Positions 1 through 8,824 are shown, counted from the stretch's first letter. The stretch is DNA of 64,000 nucleotides from Bradyrhizobium sp. LLZ17 (GCF_041200145.1 NZ_CP165734.1:6243001-6307000), one strand, 5' to 3'. Numbers and translations: made by a program. The notes: generated from the letters alone by a model not told the origin.

Positions 1-263
1 AACAGCCTGCAAAGCGACCCGTGATTGGTTTTGTGTTGGCAGGAACACAATCCTCCCATGGTGCATGGGTAGCCGCATTCACCCAGCGCTTGTCAGACTT
101 GGGTGGATAGATGGACGGAACGTCACGATCGAGTATAGGTGGGCAGCGGGCGACGTTCAGCGAACTACGGAATATGCGGCTGAACTCGCGCGACGGAAAG
201 TCGACCTGATCGTCACGTCGGCGTACGGCGTCGTGGCCTCCAAAGAAGCAACGTCACCATTCC
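1..263 (+). pseudogene. ABC transporter substrate-binding protein, N-terminal relic
   Basis: From about position 13 one frame reads RPVIGFVLAGTQSSHGAWV and ends at a stop after LSDLG. The neighbouring frame continues with WIDGRNVTIEYRWAAGD and then ARRKVDLIVTSAYG. Together these match the N-terminal third of the ABC_sub_bind (PF04392-type) periplasmic binding family, interrupted by a one-base frameshift near position 108. Similarity stops after about residue 85, and the next recognisable feature is a transposase relic. The gene runs off the left window edge, so a signal peptide cannot be judged. A C-terminal piece of the same family lies on the same strand near 13.9 kb. Confidence 0.7.
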
Positions 264-474
264 TATACGCGCTGCCACCAAGCTTTCGCGCTCCTGGCGC
301 TCCTACTAATTGCCTCGGCTCCCGGTGCTGGATAGCGGAGCCCGTGGCGAAAGCCAAAACTTCAAAAACTGATCAACGCGCTGGCTAACGTCGGCTCTTG
401 GCCCAGGCCGTGTGAAAGCGTTCTGTTTCCGGTGATTCGCGCGATAGGATTCCCCGCACTTGCGGGGAGGTCCG

Positions 475-818
475 ATGAAGCGCTTTGTTGAAGGGGTGGA
501 TAGCGGGCAGAGCATGCTGTTTCCGGCATCGCTCGATGACTATGTGACCGTGGATAATCCAGTGCGAGCGGTCGACGTGTTCGTCGAGAGTCTCGATCTC
601 GGCAAGCTCGGGTTCATCGGCGTCCAGCCATTCGACACGGGCCGACCCAGCTATCACCCCCGGTACGATGCTCAAGCTTTACATCTACGGCTATCTCAAT
701 CGAGTTCCGTCGAGCCGGCGCTTGGAGCGGGAATGCCAGCGCAATATCGAGATGATTTGGTTGACCGGTCAGCTGACGCCGGATTTCAAGACGATCGCTG
801 ACTTCCGCAAGGACAATG
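475..818 (+). pseudogene. IS1182-type transposase, N-terminal relic
   Basis: The reading frame from position 475 (MKRFVEGVDSGQSMLFPASL, then DNPVRAVDVFVESLDLG) shifts near 668 into a second frame (LKLYIYGYLNRVPSSRRLER, then TIADFRKDNG). These are the conserved N-terminal blocks of IS1182-family transposases, which are normally about 450 aa. Similarity ends after KDNG, so the DDE catalytic core is absent. One frameshift plus a 3' truncation make it non-functional. No element ends were identified. Confidence 0.75.
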
Positions 819-947
819 GCAAATTGGGGCGCTCCTTCTTCGGGCGCGGTTTAGGTTTCCCCTTTCGAGCAGGCCTGCTGCTTAACCGTGTGGTCGTAGA
901 CGCGCCCCTGGAGTCGGTACATTAGCAGGTTCAGCGCAGGCTGCGTG

Positions 948-1145
948 ATGGCCGGCGCCATCCACGAATGCGAGGAGCACGGCTGGGCGAAGGACCGCGC
1001 CGATCCGCACGCGCGCGAACGGGCCTTCGATATCGCCAGGCGCGATCCGCCCGAGAGTTCGTCCCCGGCGCAGGCCGCCGCCGAGATCCACGGCGTCCTT
1101 GGCTCCATCGGCGATACCTGCCCGGAGTGTCTGTCTGATTGCTGA
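948..1145 (+). CDS. Small conserved-looking hypothetical protein (65 aa)
   Basis: An open frame encodes an acidic, Cys-containing protein with the segments HECEEHGWAKDRADPHARER and GSIGDTCPEC. The composition and the closing CPEC motif resemble small bradyrhizobial proteins of unknown function. A GTG immediately precedes the ATG and is an alternative start. The two Cys-containing ends (HECEEH and CPEC) could bind a metal, which is inference only. There is no operon partner on this strand. Confidence 0.55.
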   Translation: MAGAIHECEEHGWAKDRADPHARERAFDIARRDPPESSSPAQAAAEIHGVLGSIGDTCPECLSDC

Positions 1146-1300
1146 GCATCGCCTGTCTGCGCCGGACGCCCCCAAAGCGCCGAAGTCACCGTCCTCGCTA
1201 AGCAGGGGCCAATCAGCTGCAGAGGGCCTGGTACTCCGGGCTATTCGCGCCGCCTAGGCGGGCTGGCCCAGTCTTCTCGCGGTGCGACCGCTCCTGACGG

Positions 1301-2449
1301 CTAGGGGCGCAGCGCCCCCTCCCATTGGAGCGGCATGCGGAACGTGAACCTGGTCTCCGCTTCGGACGAAGTAACCTCGATCGAGCCACTATGGGCCCTG
1401 GCAATCTCGGCTGCGATGTAGAGGCCAAGTCCGAGCCCTTGCGAGGGCCCGTGCGCCTCTCCCCGATAGAACGGCTGAAACAGGCGCTTGCGCGCCTCTT
1501 CCGGAATGGCCACCCCGCTGTTAGCCACCGAGAGCTCGAAGTGTCCTCCGCCGGCACTTGAATCGACACGCACAGGCCGGTCCGGTGCCCCGTGACTGAT
1601 TGCATTGCCGAGCAAGTTAGAGAGCAACTGGGCGATGCGGGCCGGATCGCAGTAGAACGGTGTCTCGACCTCGAAATGAGTCTCGATGCTGCGATCCGGA
1701 TGGGCCGCGGCCAGTTCCGCCACGACGTGGTCGAGCACGGGCTCGATGGCGGTGATGGCCTTCGACAGCGAAATTCCTCCCCCGAGGCGGCCCCGAGCCA
1801 GGTCCATGACGCTTTCGATCATTTTGGCCATGCGGCCCACGCTGCTCTGCATCATGGCCTCGAGCCGGAGCGCGTCCTCCGGCGTCTCGGCCTTGAGCAT
1901 CAGACGTGCGCCGGCCGCGATCGATGCGAGCGGATTACGCAGGTCATGGCCGAGGACGGCGATGAACTGCTCGCGCAGTTCGGCATTTTCACGCTCCTGT
2001 CGCAGGCGCTCTTCCAGAGCCGTCTTGAGCTCCTCGCTTTCCTTTCGGGCGTCGATCAGCCCGCGCTCAAACCGGCGCCGGTCGGCAGCCCGCATGATCG
2101 TAAGACGCGTGAACAGGAGCGCATCGGCATCGGTCCGCCGCTCACGGGCGTTGGCGATCGCCGGCAACCGTGCACCACTCTTGGTAAGGAGATCGAGCGC
2201 GAACTCGTCGAAGAAGCCCTGCATGCGCAACAACGGAGCCACGTGCGTCTCCAGGAATATGCGCCCCGCCATGTTCAGGAGATCGCTCAGCCGCATCCCG
2301 GGCAGGTCATCTGGCGCGTAGCCCGTCCAGTCCGCAAGAGTCCGATTGGCACGATCGATGCGGCCATCCGGACGAACGGAGAGGTACCCGCAGGGCGCGT
2401 TTTCGTAGAGGTCTTCGAAATCGGTATCGGCAGGATGATTGTTATTCAC
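1301..2449 (-). CDS. PAS-domain sensor histidine kinase
   Basis: This 382-aa protein has no obvious membrane segment. Residues about 10-120 form a PAS domain (YENAPCGYLSVRPDGRIDRA). A coiled stretch leads to a HisKA domain with the phospho-accepting His near residue 168 in VLGHDLRNPLASI. A HATPase domain follows with an N-box (LLSNLLGNAISHG) and a glycine-rich box (QGLGLGLYIAAEIA). The start is a GTG directly abutting the TGA of the upstream RsbQ-like hydrolase gene, so the pair is almost certainly co-transcribed and translationally coupled. By analogy with RsbQ-RsbP in Bacillus, the hydrolase may supply or process a ligand for the PAS domain; that link is inference. No cognate response regulator is adjacent. 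Confidence 0.9.
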   Translation of the reverse strand: MNNNHPADTDFEDLYENAPCGYLSVRPDGRIDRANRTLADWTGYAPDDLPGMRLSDLLNMAGRIFLETHVAPLLRMQGFFDEFALDLLTKSGARLPAIANARERRTDADALLFTRLTIMRAADRRRFERGLIDARKESEELKTALEERLRQERENAELREQFIAVLGHDLRNPLASIAAGARLMLKAETPEDALRLEAMMQSSVGRMAKMIESVMDLARGRLGGGISLSKAITAIEPVLDHVVAELAAAHPDRSIETHFEVETPFYCDPARIAQLLSNLLGNAISHGAPDRPVRVDSSAGGGHFELSVANSGVAIPEEARKRLFQPFYRGEAHGPSQGLGLGLYIAAEIARAHSGSIEVTSSEAETRFTFRMPLQWEGALRP

Positions 2450-3238
2450 TCAGACGAAATCTCGGATTGCGGCGACGACCTCTTTGGGGGCGCTCAGGTT
2501 CGGGCAGTGGCCGGTCGCCTTCAGAACGACCAGTTCGCTATTCGGGATGTTGCGTTGGACGTATGCACCGACCTGCTGCCCAGCGATGATGTCTTCGCTG
2601 CACTGGAGAATCAGCGTGCGCGCTTTGACCTTGGACAGGTCTGCGCGGTTGTCGGAGAGGAAGGTGACCCGGGCGAATTCCTTGGCGATGGCGGGGTCAG
2701 TACGGCAGAAGCTGTTGGTTAGTTCCGCGCCAAGCTCAGGCCGGTCGGGGTTGCCCATGATGGCAGGAGCCATCTGCGCCGACCATCCCATGTGGTTCTC
2801 CTCCAGAAACGAAAGAAGCTCTTCGATCTGCTGCGCGCTGAAGCCACCGACATAGTCGCCATCGTCGATGTAGCGCGCCGAAGGCCCCACCAGCACCAAG
2901 CTTTCGAAGAGTGTCGGATCGTTGACCGCGGCAAGCACTCCGATCATCGCACTGACGGAATGCCCCACGAATACGGCATCCTTCAGGCGCAGCGAGCGGC
3001 CGATCTCGACGACGTCATCGGCGTAGCCGGACAGCGTCGAATACTTTCGATGGTCGTAAGCGGTGAGGTCCGAACGGCCGGCTCCGACGTGGTCGAATAG
3101 CACCGTGGTGAAATCCGACTCGAACGGCGGCGCCACGAAGCGCCACATGTTCTGGTCGCACCCGAAGCCGTGGGCGAACATCATGGCCCGCTCACCGCGG
3201 CCGCGGACCTGCACGTTATTTCGGAATTCGACGGACAC
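2450..3238 (-). CDS. RsbQ-like alpha/beta hydrolase
   Basis: This 262-aa protein matches the RsbQ/KAI2/D14 branch of the alpha/beta hydrolase fold. It has the oxyanion-region motif FAHGFGCDQNMWR, a nucleophile Ser near residue 94 in VGHSVSAM, an Asp in LILQCSEDIIAG and a His in ATGHCPNLSAP. Bacillus RsbQ is needed for its PAS-containing partner RsbP to sense energy stress. Here the downstream gene, with no gap, is a PAS histidine kinase, an analogous arrangement with a different output domain. The start ATG at 3238 is followed by a typical RsbQ N-terminus. Length and catalytic residues look intact. Confidence 0.9.
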   Translation of the reverse strand: MSVEFRNNVQVRGRGERAMMFAHGFGCDQNMWRFVAPPFESDFTTVLFDHVGAGRSDLTAYDHRKYSTLSGYADDVVEIGRSLRLKDAVFVGHSVSAMIGVLAAVNDPTLFESLVLVGPSARYIDDGDYVGGFSAQQIEELLSFLEENHMGWSAQMAPAIMGNPDRPELGAELTNSFCRTDPAIAKEFARVTFLSDNRADLSKVKARTLILQCSEDIIAGQQVGAYVQRNIPNSELVVLKATGHCPNLSAPKEVVAAIRDFV

Positions 3239-3319
3239 CTAGACCACCCTTTCGCGTGGGGCGTGGATTATTATTTTGAGGCAGCTTAGGGCCAAAGTGG
3301 CCGCAGCGCATTCGTTTTT

Positions 3320-3511
3320 CTAGGATGGGAACGAACGCAGGCGGGTGAGGAGACCTGACGTGGCCTCCACCGATTGCACGGGCCCAAAGGGTTTGGCCAA
3401 CATGACGCTTTGCGGCACGCCCTTGACGGACCACCGATGCGCGCTATCTCCGGACACGTAAAGGATCAAGCAAGTTGGATCGTTCTCACGCGCGACACGA
3501 GCGAGCTCCAT
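3320..3511 (-). pseudogene. Response-regulator receiver domain, C-terminal relic
   Basis: The frame reads MELARVARENDPTCLILYVS, then GVPQSVMLAKPFGPVQ. This is the second half of a CheY-like receiver: beta4 with the switch Ser/Thr region and the conserved Lys-Pro of beta5. The phospho-acceptor Asp and acidic pocket are absent, and no matching N-terminal half lies upstream. It is therefore a truncated remnant of a roughly 120-aa single-domain regulator. Confidence 0.65.
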
Positions 3512-3664
3512 CCTGGCGCGGCCAAGCCCCAGCCCCCAAGAATCGGGGCCACCTCATTTCGGTCGGCTTTAGTCGCCCTGCGGATTTTTGGTCGCCATAA
3601 CTTGCGTGAATCTCAGGTTGGGAAATTCTAGGCGTCATGGCTGCATCGCTGGGGGAGATCTCCG

Positions 3665-3913
3665 ATCTTCGATGCCGAAACCACCGCGCTGCTGCCCGCA
3701 GTTCTCGAGGAGGTCTGCCAGAACGTTTGCCGCCGTGAGACCACCGCTCGCACGCACGTCGCCTCGAAAATCCTCAAAGCCGCGACCCGTGGCGAGACCG
3801 CGATGTCGAACCTGAAGCAGGTCGGTCGCAGGGCCCTGGGCGAGGCGCCGACGATGTGGCCATCGCGGCCGAACAGCAGGCGGAGCCAGGAGAGCGGCGC
3901 GACGCATCCATGA
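3665..3913 (+). pseudogene. Start-lost copy of an 82-aa conserved small protein
   Basis: The open frame (DAETTALLPAVLEEVCQNV, then THVASKILKAATRGETAMSN) is the paralogue of the gene at 60417-60665. In that copy the ATG follows a GGGGGA ribosome-binding site; here the corresponding codon is ATC and one base is inserted just upstream. The rest of the frame is uninterrupted, with Leu-Leu-Arg changed to Leu-Leu-Pro. No alternative start with a plausible binding site was seen, so it is probably silent. Confidence 0.7.
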
Positions 3914-3993
3914 TCGAAGCTCGGCCGACTGGGTAAAGGGCCTCCCAAGGGGCGTCCTGCGATTTCGCACGCCCGGTAGGTGAGCTCCAGGAC

Positions 3994-4623
3994 CTACGGA
4001 ATGAGTTCATCGGGTTCCGCGCGCGGCGCGGCGGTCGTACTGCGCCGCAGCGGCGTACCACGGACGTCGCCGCGCTCGCGGGCTGGCGGGCGCTCGGACA
4101 GGTCCCGGCCTATCTTGGCTTGCAGCTCCACCAGGTCGGTGAAGACGTCCGCCTGGCGGCGCAGCTCGTCGGCGACCATCGGCGGCCGGCTGGCCATGGT
4201 CGAGACCACCGTGACCCGGACGCCACGACGCTGGACGGCCTCGACCAAGGAGCGGAAATCGCCGTCGCCGGAAAACAGGACCATCTCGTCGAGCTTGCCG
4301 GCGAGCTCCATGGCATCGACCGCGAGTTCGATGTTCATGTTGCCCTTGACCTTGCGCCGTCCAGAGGGATCGACGAATTCCTTGGTGGGCTTCGTCACGA
4401 CGGTGTAGCCGTTGTAATCGAGCCAATCCAGCAGCGGCCGGATCGAGGAGAATTCCTCATCCTCCACGATGGCCGAGTAGTACAAGGCGCGAAGCAGGGT
4501 ACCCCGGCTCTGGAATTCGTTCAGAAGGCGCCGGTAGTCGACGTCGAAGCCGAGCGTCCTGGAGGTGGCGTGAAGATTGGCGCCGTCGATGAAAAGGCCG
4601 ATCCTACTGGGCGAAGGCGACAT
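3994..4623 (-). CDS. NYN-domain (LabA/DUF88-like) protein, copy 1
   Basis: This 209-aa protein carries an NYN nuclease-like domain of the LabA/DUF88 type: GLFIDGANLHATSRTLGFDV near the N-terminus, then VDAMELAGKLDEMVLFSGDG and DFRSLVEAV. The Asp residues in FIDGANL and SGDGDF are those expected to bind metal in this PIN-like fold. NYN proteins are known or predicted ribonucleases or RNA-associated factors; the substrate here is unknown. The last 45 residues are Arg/Pro-rich and probably disordered. A copy identical over most of its length lies at 60746-61375, differing mainly at the C-terminus (PLRRSTTAAP versus PLRRTTAAPP). It is transcribed divergently from the 79-aa gene at 4855. Confidence 0.88.
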   Translation of the reverse strand: MSPSPSRIGLFIDGANLHATSRTLGFDVDYRRLLNEFQSRGTLLRALYYSAIVEDEEFSSIRPLLDWLDYNGYTVVTKPTKEFVDPSGRRKVKGNMNIELAVDAMELAGKLDEMVLFSGDGDFRSLVEAVQRRGVRVTVVSTMASRPPMVADELRRQADVFTDLVELQAKIGRDLSERPPARERGDVRGTPLRRSTTAAPRAEPDELIP

Positions 4624-4854
4624 GTTGACGGCCTGAATGATCCGATCGGAAGCATCGCTCCCGTCCGGCGAATGGTTTGCTCAAGCGATGGGAGTTGGGG
4701 TACGGGACGGCCTTGGCCCGCCGCTCACTCGCATTCCGTGCAACCGAGCAGGAATCCGAGCTCCGGATACGAAGCTATCTCCAATGCCTAGAGCTATCAA
4801 AGCGTTTTTCATTAACACTGAACCTCGGCCGCCAAGCAAAGACAAACGAGAGTC

Positions 4855-5094
4855 ATGCCGCATCAGCTGCCGCTTTTTGAGATTCACCTGAGCCAACGCC
4901 GCCGCACGTTTCAATGGTGTCTCTGCACGACTGAGGGCCGTCCGCTCATGCAGGGGGCGGAGGCCAGTCGGGTGGCCGCCAAGTACCAGGCCGATCGCGC
5001 GCTGTTTCTGATGCTGCTCGCTTCCGCCTACCGGCCGCAGCTGCCGGGAGAAGGTCGTTTTGAGTCGTTCGGTCGAACGAGACCGGAGGCATGA
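4855..5094 (+). CDS. Conserved 79-aa protein of unknown function, copy 1
   Basis: The protein MPHQLPLFEIHLSQRRRTFQ continues with WCLCTTEGRPLMQGAEASRV and a hydrophobic segment ALFLMLLASAYRP. The second copy at 61607-61846 differs at several residues but keeps the frame, which supports real coding. It lies divergent to the NYN gene, with a 230-bp shared intergenic region holding both promoters. No family is recognised. Confidence 0.72.
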   Translation: MPHQLPLFEIHLSQRRRTFQWCLCTTEGRPLMQGAEASRVAAKYQADRALFLMLLASAYRPQLPGEGRFESFGRTRPEA

Positions 5095-5537
5095 TGGAAG
5101 TACGACAGAGAACGCATTGGCGTTGGACTGATCTCCCCAAACGGCTCTCCTGAACGGAGTGTTGCGTAAGAACTGCTGGCTCCGCTCTAATAGAACTCGA
5201 CTGCCTTCGACTGCGGCCCCCGCGCGCGCGAGAAGGCGCGGTAAGTCGCTCAGTTCTCCGTGTCTGCTTCTGTCAATGATCTCGTCAGCGCCGATCATCA
5301 TCCACTGACTGTATGCCGCACAGGACCAATTTCTAGTTGAGATTGGAGACGAGGCAGTACCGTTGCGAGCGACTGAGCCGGGTGACCCTAGAAGGCTGGC
5401 CTCCGAACTCCCCGCACCTTATGATGCAGCCCTGAGTGCAAGCGAGGTGCAGCCATGACCACAGTGGAAGCCCTGAAGCATATCCAGCGCCCCAGGCAGG
5501 CGGCGCATTTTCATTTCCAAGAATTTGAAACCTGGGT
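5095..5537. other. Intergenic stretch without a recognised gene
   Basis: The first 60 bases are the tail of the direct repeat. The remainder has no frame I can assign. A possible ATG at 5455 has a weak AGG upstream, but its frame runs straight through two hairpins at 5538 and 5626, so it is not called. Confidence 0.5.
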
Positions 5538-5563
5538 GGGCCGCTGTTTCAGGACAGCGGCCC
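5538..5563 (+). terminator. Perfect-stem hairpin
   Basis: The sequence GGGCCGCTGTTTCAGGACAG is followed by CGGCCC and pairs GGGCCGCTGT with ACAGCGGCCC. Only a short T-rich tail follows (TTAACTTT), so terminator strength is uncertain. Confidence 0.45.
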
Positions 5564-5625
5564 TTAACTTTGGAACGTTCCTGTTATTGCCACGTTTTCC
5601 CGGTGCCCCCCGAGGGGCTTCTACC

Positions 5626-5675
5626 GGCCCCAGCTCCGCAATCCCCATTGCCCCCCAAGAGCTGGGGCCTTTTTT
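5626..5675 (+). terminator. Rho-independent terminator of the GGCCCCAGC type
   Basis: GGCCCCAGCT at 5626-5635 pairs with AGCTGGGGCC at 5660-5669 and is followed by six T. It is one of at least eight similar hairpins in the window. Confidence 0.7.
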
Positions 5676-5709
5676 CGCTGGGATTGAATTCAAGATCAGA
5701 TCGGAAACA

Positions 5710-5886
5710 CTAGCCGCCTGCGCGCGGTATACGGGCGATCCTACGTTGTCCCTTCCAGACCTCGACCGGACAGTTCCCTACTAGCTCTTGAGCACACCGT
5801 ACGGCTTCCTCGTCTGTCTCGCAGTTGAAGTCCTGATACCGAATCACGCTGCCGTGGATGTTCACTATGTACGCGCTGTAGATCAT
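5710..5886 (-). CDS. Small conserved-type protein (58 aa)
   Basis: Reading the minus strand from the ATG at 5886 gives MIYSAYIVNIHGSVIRYQDF, then DEEAVRCAQELVGNCPVEVW and RRIARIP. This follows the layout of a common bradyrhizobial small-protein family: a beta-hairpin start, an acidic DxxEA helix, then a 'VELW...R.IAR' end. Function is unknown. It ends at a TAG and has no close operon partner. Confidence 0.68.
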   Translation of the reverse strand: MIYSAYIVNIHGSVIRYQDFNCETDEEAVRCAQELVGNCPVEVWKGQRRIARIPRAGG

Positions 5887-6021
5887 TCGGGGAGCAGGCG
5901 GATACGCTTAGCTCGACGCAGAGCCGCGATGTCTAAGGCACGCTCGCAAGCGGCCTTGAACGTACGCATCCGGTGACGGCCCGTCGTCAGGTCGCTTTGT
6001 GCGGATAGCCGATTGCGCTCA

Positions 6022-6165
6022 GGCGGCGTGAGCGACCTCTAAGGGCCAGTTCCAAGGCAGGAGTTCGTGGACGCGCCTGGCGGGCTGATCCGGCAGGCGC
6101 CAGCACGTCGGCGAGCCAAGCCTGTGATCGATGTCGTTGAGCTTTGCGGTCGCGATGATCCGACA
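6022..6165 (-). mobile_element. IS66-family transposase, C-terminal relic
   Basis: Minus-strand frames read ATAKLNDIDHRLGS, then PARRVHELLPWNWPLEVAHA. This is the characteristic C-terminal tail of IS66 TnpC ('TAKLN.IDP...RV..LLPWNW'). The frame is broken and nothing else of the element remains. Confidence 0.65.
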
Positions 6166-6190
6166 ACGTCTCCCGTCGGGAGGCGAAGCC

Positions 6191-6849
6191 GTGAGGGCGC
6201 GCTATTTCGCCTACCTGCTACCGCTTTGCGTGGTCTTGTTTGCGTGCGGACCGATGGCATCGCGCAGTTCGGCCCATGCGGTCACGTTCGATACGGCAGA
6301 ACGGCTGGCCGATTTTCATTTTGGCGCCTCGGGCAACGGCGATCCGCCAAAATGGTCGATCATTGATAACGACGCCGGTCGAGCATTGGCGCGGACTGGG
6401 CCCGAGCCAAGCGATAACCGCCTTAGCGTTCGCATTTTACCGGCCCTTGTCCGGACATGACGTCCACGTGTCGACGCGCTTCCTGACCAACGGCGAGAAC
6501 GACCAGGCGGCCGGACTGGTCGTTCGGTTCAGATCGCCTGAAGAACACTATACTGTACGCCGACGCAATCGAGAACAGCGTCGCCCTGTACCGCATGGCC
6601 GGCGGAGGGCGAGAGATGATCGGAAGCATGGATATCGGCGTGTCAGGCGAGTCGCGGCACACAGTTGGTATCTCGGCGAATGGGGACCGCTTCACGGTAG
6701 TTTTCGACGGCAAGGAGCTTGTTGTCGCAACCGACAGAAGGTTTCCGGGCCCACGTGGGAAGGTCGGCCTGTGCACGCAGACCGACAGCATGCCCCTGTT
6801 CGAAACCTTCGAAGTCTCAATCAACCTCGACCGCAAATATCGAGAGTGA
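6191..6849 (+). pseudogene. Exported DUF1080-like (3-keto-disaccharide hydrolase-type) domain protein, frameshifted
   Basis: A GTG start at 6191 gives a signal peptide (RARYFAYLLPLCVVLFACGP), followed by VTFDTAERLADFHF and WSIIDNDAGRALARTGPEPS. Near 6425 the frame shifts to FYRPLSGHDVHVSTRFLTNG, and near 6560 it shifts again to NTILYADAIENSVALYRM and VFDGKELVVATD. The joined product, about 218 aa, resembles the concanavalin-like DUF1080 / family 16-type fold found in secreted proteins. Two single-base frameshifts make it non-functional unless they are sequence errors. It stands alone, ahead of the membrane protein gene at 7010. Confidence 0.65.
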
Positions 6850-7009
6850 CAGCCGATCGCTCATGTTTTCCTTCTGCTCGCGATTCATGGCCCCTTTCGG
6901 TGCCACTGCGAGAGATAATCTTCTCTGCGCAAGATATTGTAGGCCGCACGTGTTGGACGTTAACAATTGATTTAGTGCCAAGCATGATCATTGGGAGGCC
7001 ACGAGGCCA

Positions 7010-7735
7010 TTGATCATGCAACTGCACCAGGTGAATTCCTCAGAAGAGATCAAGCCGGTAGGAGATGTCGGCGCTAGCAATGTCCGAAGCGCCCCCGTGA
7101 TGTTGGGCCCAGAAGAATTTTCAAATGCATATAGAGATGAGGTTCTGGCGCTGTTGAAGCCAGCCCGCCATCGAGAGCGCTCGACGTGGATGGTCGCAGG
7201 CGCACTGGTTGTGGGCTTTGGATTGGGATGGGCTGGGAGCTTTGGTTGGCACAGTCCCGCGAGCATCTCGGCGTTCATTGTGACGGATACGCCTTCGCCT
7301 CGAAGTGCCGAGGCGAGATCTGGCCCTAAGAGCGAAGCCGCCCGAAAGACGTTATCCACATTGGCTCCGCGGATACCATCAGGCGTAAGTCAGCTATCCG
7401 GGGGCGGAGGCACTAGTGCCGCCAAGCCTCTCGCCGCGTCGTCGGGCGCGGCTGTCGACACGCTAAGCACACCCTTTCCGGCGATCCAAGGAGATCCAAC
7501 TCCAACCGGTTCGATAGCACGGATCGCACCGGCACCAGAGACGAGACCAACTACGATTGAGGGGTGGACCGTTCTCGATGTTCGAGGCGCAACGGCGGTG
7601 CTCGGAGGACCCGATGGGGTTCGGATGGCAACACGCGGCGATACGGTGCCCGGCATTGGCCGGGTCGATTCTATCGTGCGCTGGGGCAACCGTTGGATAG
7701 TTGCAACCGACAGCGGGTTGATTGCGACGCCTTAA
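7010..7735 (+). CDS. Membrane-anchored periplasmic protein of unknown function
   Basis: This 241-aa protein has a cytoplasmic N-terminus of about 60 residues, one membrane segment near residues 62-82 (TWMVAGALVVGFGLGWAGSF) and a long Ser/Pro/Ala-rich linker. The compact C-terminal domain from about residue 185 contains GWTVLDVRGATAVLGGPDGV, then GDTVPGIGRVDSIVRWGNRW and ends GLIATP. The closing beta-rich unit ('RGDTVPG.GRV..I.R....W.V.T..GLI') resembles PilP-like or related small periplasmic domains in Bradyrhizobium. Two ATG codons open the frame (7010 and 7016). No partner genes are adjacent, and the exact role is unknown. Confidence 0.75.
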   Translation: MIMQLHQVNSSEEIKPVGDVGASNVRSAPVMLGPEEFSNAYRDEVLALLKPARHRERSTWMVAGALVVGFGLGWAGSFGWHSPASISAFIVTDTPSPRSAEARSGPKSEAARKTLSTLAPRIPSGVSQLSGGGGTSAAKPLAASSGAAVDTLSTPFPAIQGDPTPTGSIARIAPAPETRPTTIEGWTVLDVRGATAVLGGPDGVRMATRGDTVPGIGRVDSIVRWGNRWIVATDSGLIATP

Positions 7736-8514
7736 AGCCCGCTGCATTCGCACTGCTGATGTGGTCTCGGCTTCCAAAAGTCATGGCTCGCGTTTACGCT
7801 AAAAGCACCGGACCGACAAAACTCCTTCTTGCGGGTCACAGGTTCGCGCCGAGGGTTTCTCTTAACGTGCAGCCCGAACGAGTCGGGGGCTTAGCCACGC
7901 GCTTCTGCGATATGAAAGGAGAGCGGCAACAGAAGGCGTGTCGCGCACCAACGAACGGCATGCGAAAGCCTAATCGCATTTTGCAGTATCGTGGCCAGCT
8001 CGGAAGCGTGAATGCCTCACCTGACAAGCAGGATTCCGACTGTTTGTACTGCCAGGCATTCGCGGCCAACAAGCCGACTCAGCGCGCGTTGCGCATATAG
8101 GGGCTTTGCTCGCTGATCTTCCGGAGAGCGGATCATCATATAGGCTCGAGGCTTGCGGATGCCCCTTGCTTGGCAAACGCATCGAAGTCGGCGCGCTGCT
8201 CCCGAGTGGCGAGCACGGGGAAGAGCGCACCACCTCAGCGACGGCGATCAACACCGACCAGCCGCGCTTCATGTGCGCCTCCGTCAGATGAGATCGATAC
8301 CGTGCTGGCGGTCCATTTGCGATAGCCTTACGCTAACGCGTTAGCCGGATCGGGTTCCTCCACCCCGTGCTGCGCCGCAAGCGCCTGTCTTCGGCTGCGC
8401 CGTGGACTCCGGCCCAGCTCCTGCGATTCACGTTTTAAGTTTACTATTTGAAACGAAGCGACGAGCACGGCCGTTTTACGGTGCGTAAAAATAAGACAAA
8501 CGAGGAGGAAGACA
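7736..8514. other. Non-coding or fully decayed stretch
   Basis: Open frames on both strands here lack recognisable domains, binding sites or codon bias. A short minus-strand segment (REQRADFDAFAKQGASASLE near 8140-8210) looks like a protein tail, but it cannot be assigned. Confidence 0.4.
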
Positions 8515-8802
8515 ATGAATACCACGCCTGTAAGATTTTTATTGCAGCACGCGCCGCAGCCGGTCTTTTAGCGGTCTCCGCCGAGAGCGCCTCGGCCGCG
8601 ATCGCTTGTAGAGGGGACTTTTGCTGGCATATTCATTCCCCGTATCCATATCCGCCGCCCCCGACCATTGTCATCCATCCTGATTATTGAAGGCCACCGA
8701 CTGCGACAATCGTCATTCACGAGCGCTGGCGTCCGGTCGAGCGCTTCACCCGACAGTACATCGTTCGGGACTATGACGGCTTCGATGATCCAGAATGGTA
8801 GT
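8515..8802 (+). pseudogene. Small exported protein, frameshift plus in-frame TGA
   Basis: A strong GAGGAGG site precedes the ATG at 8515, but that frame closes after 18 codons. One base over, the frame gives a signal peptide ending GLLAVSAESASAAIACRGDF, then SPYPYPPPPTIVIHPDY, an in-frame TGA, and RPPTATIVIHERWRPVERF and DGFDDPEW before the true stop. The TGA sits where a Trp codon is expected (HPDYW). The joined product would be a roughly 95-aa Pro/Tyr-rich secreted protein. A hairpin terminator follows at 8825. Confidence 0.65.
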
Positions 8803-8824
8803 CAGGTCGCGTATGAAAATGCGG

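Larger units (their letters stand above)
3597..5153. repeat. Left copy of the 1.55-kb NYN-module direct repeat
   Basis: This segment repeats in the same orientation at about 60349-61900. It contains a start-lost small ORF, the NYN gene and a 79-aa gene. From about 4040 to 4930 the copies differ at only a handful of bases by eye, whereas both flanks are clearly more diverged. The repeat edges fade gradually rather than at a sharp junction. Confidence 0.85.

Noticed and set aside
1592..2722. 376-codon plus-strand frame over the histidine kinase
   Set aside because: Antisense of the kinase and hydrolase genes; residues show no fold or motif.
8695..8697. TGA as a selenocysteine codon in the small exported protein
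   Set aside because: No SECIS-like hairpin or selenoprotein family match; the position fits Trp and the gene also has a frameshift near its start.
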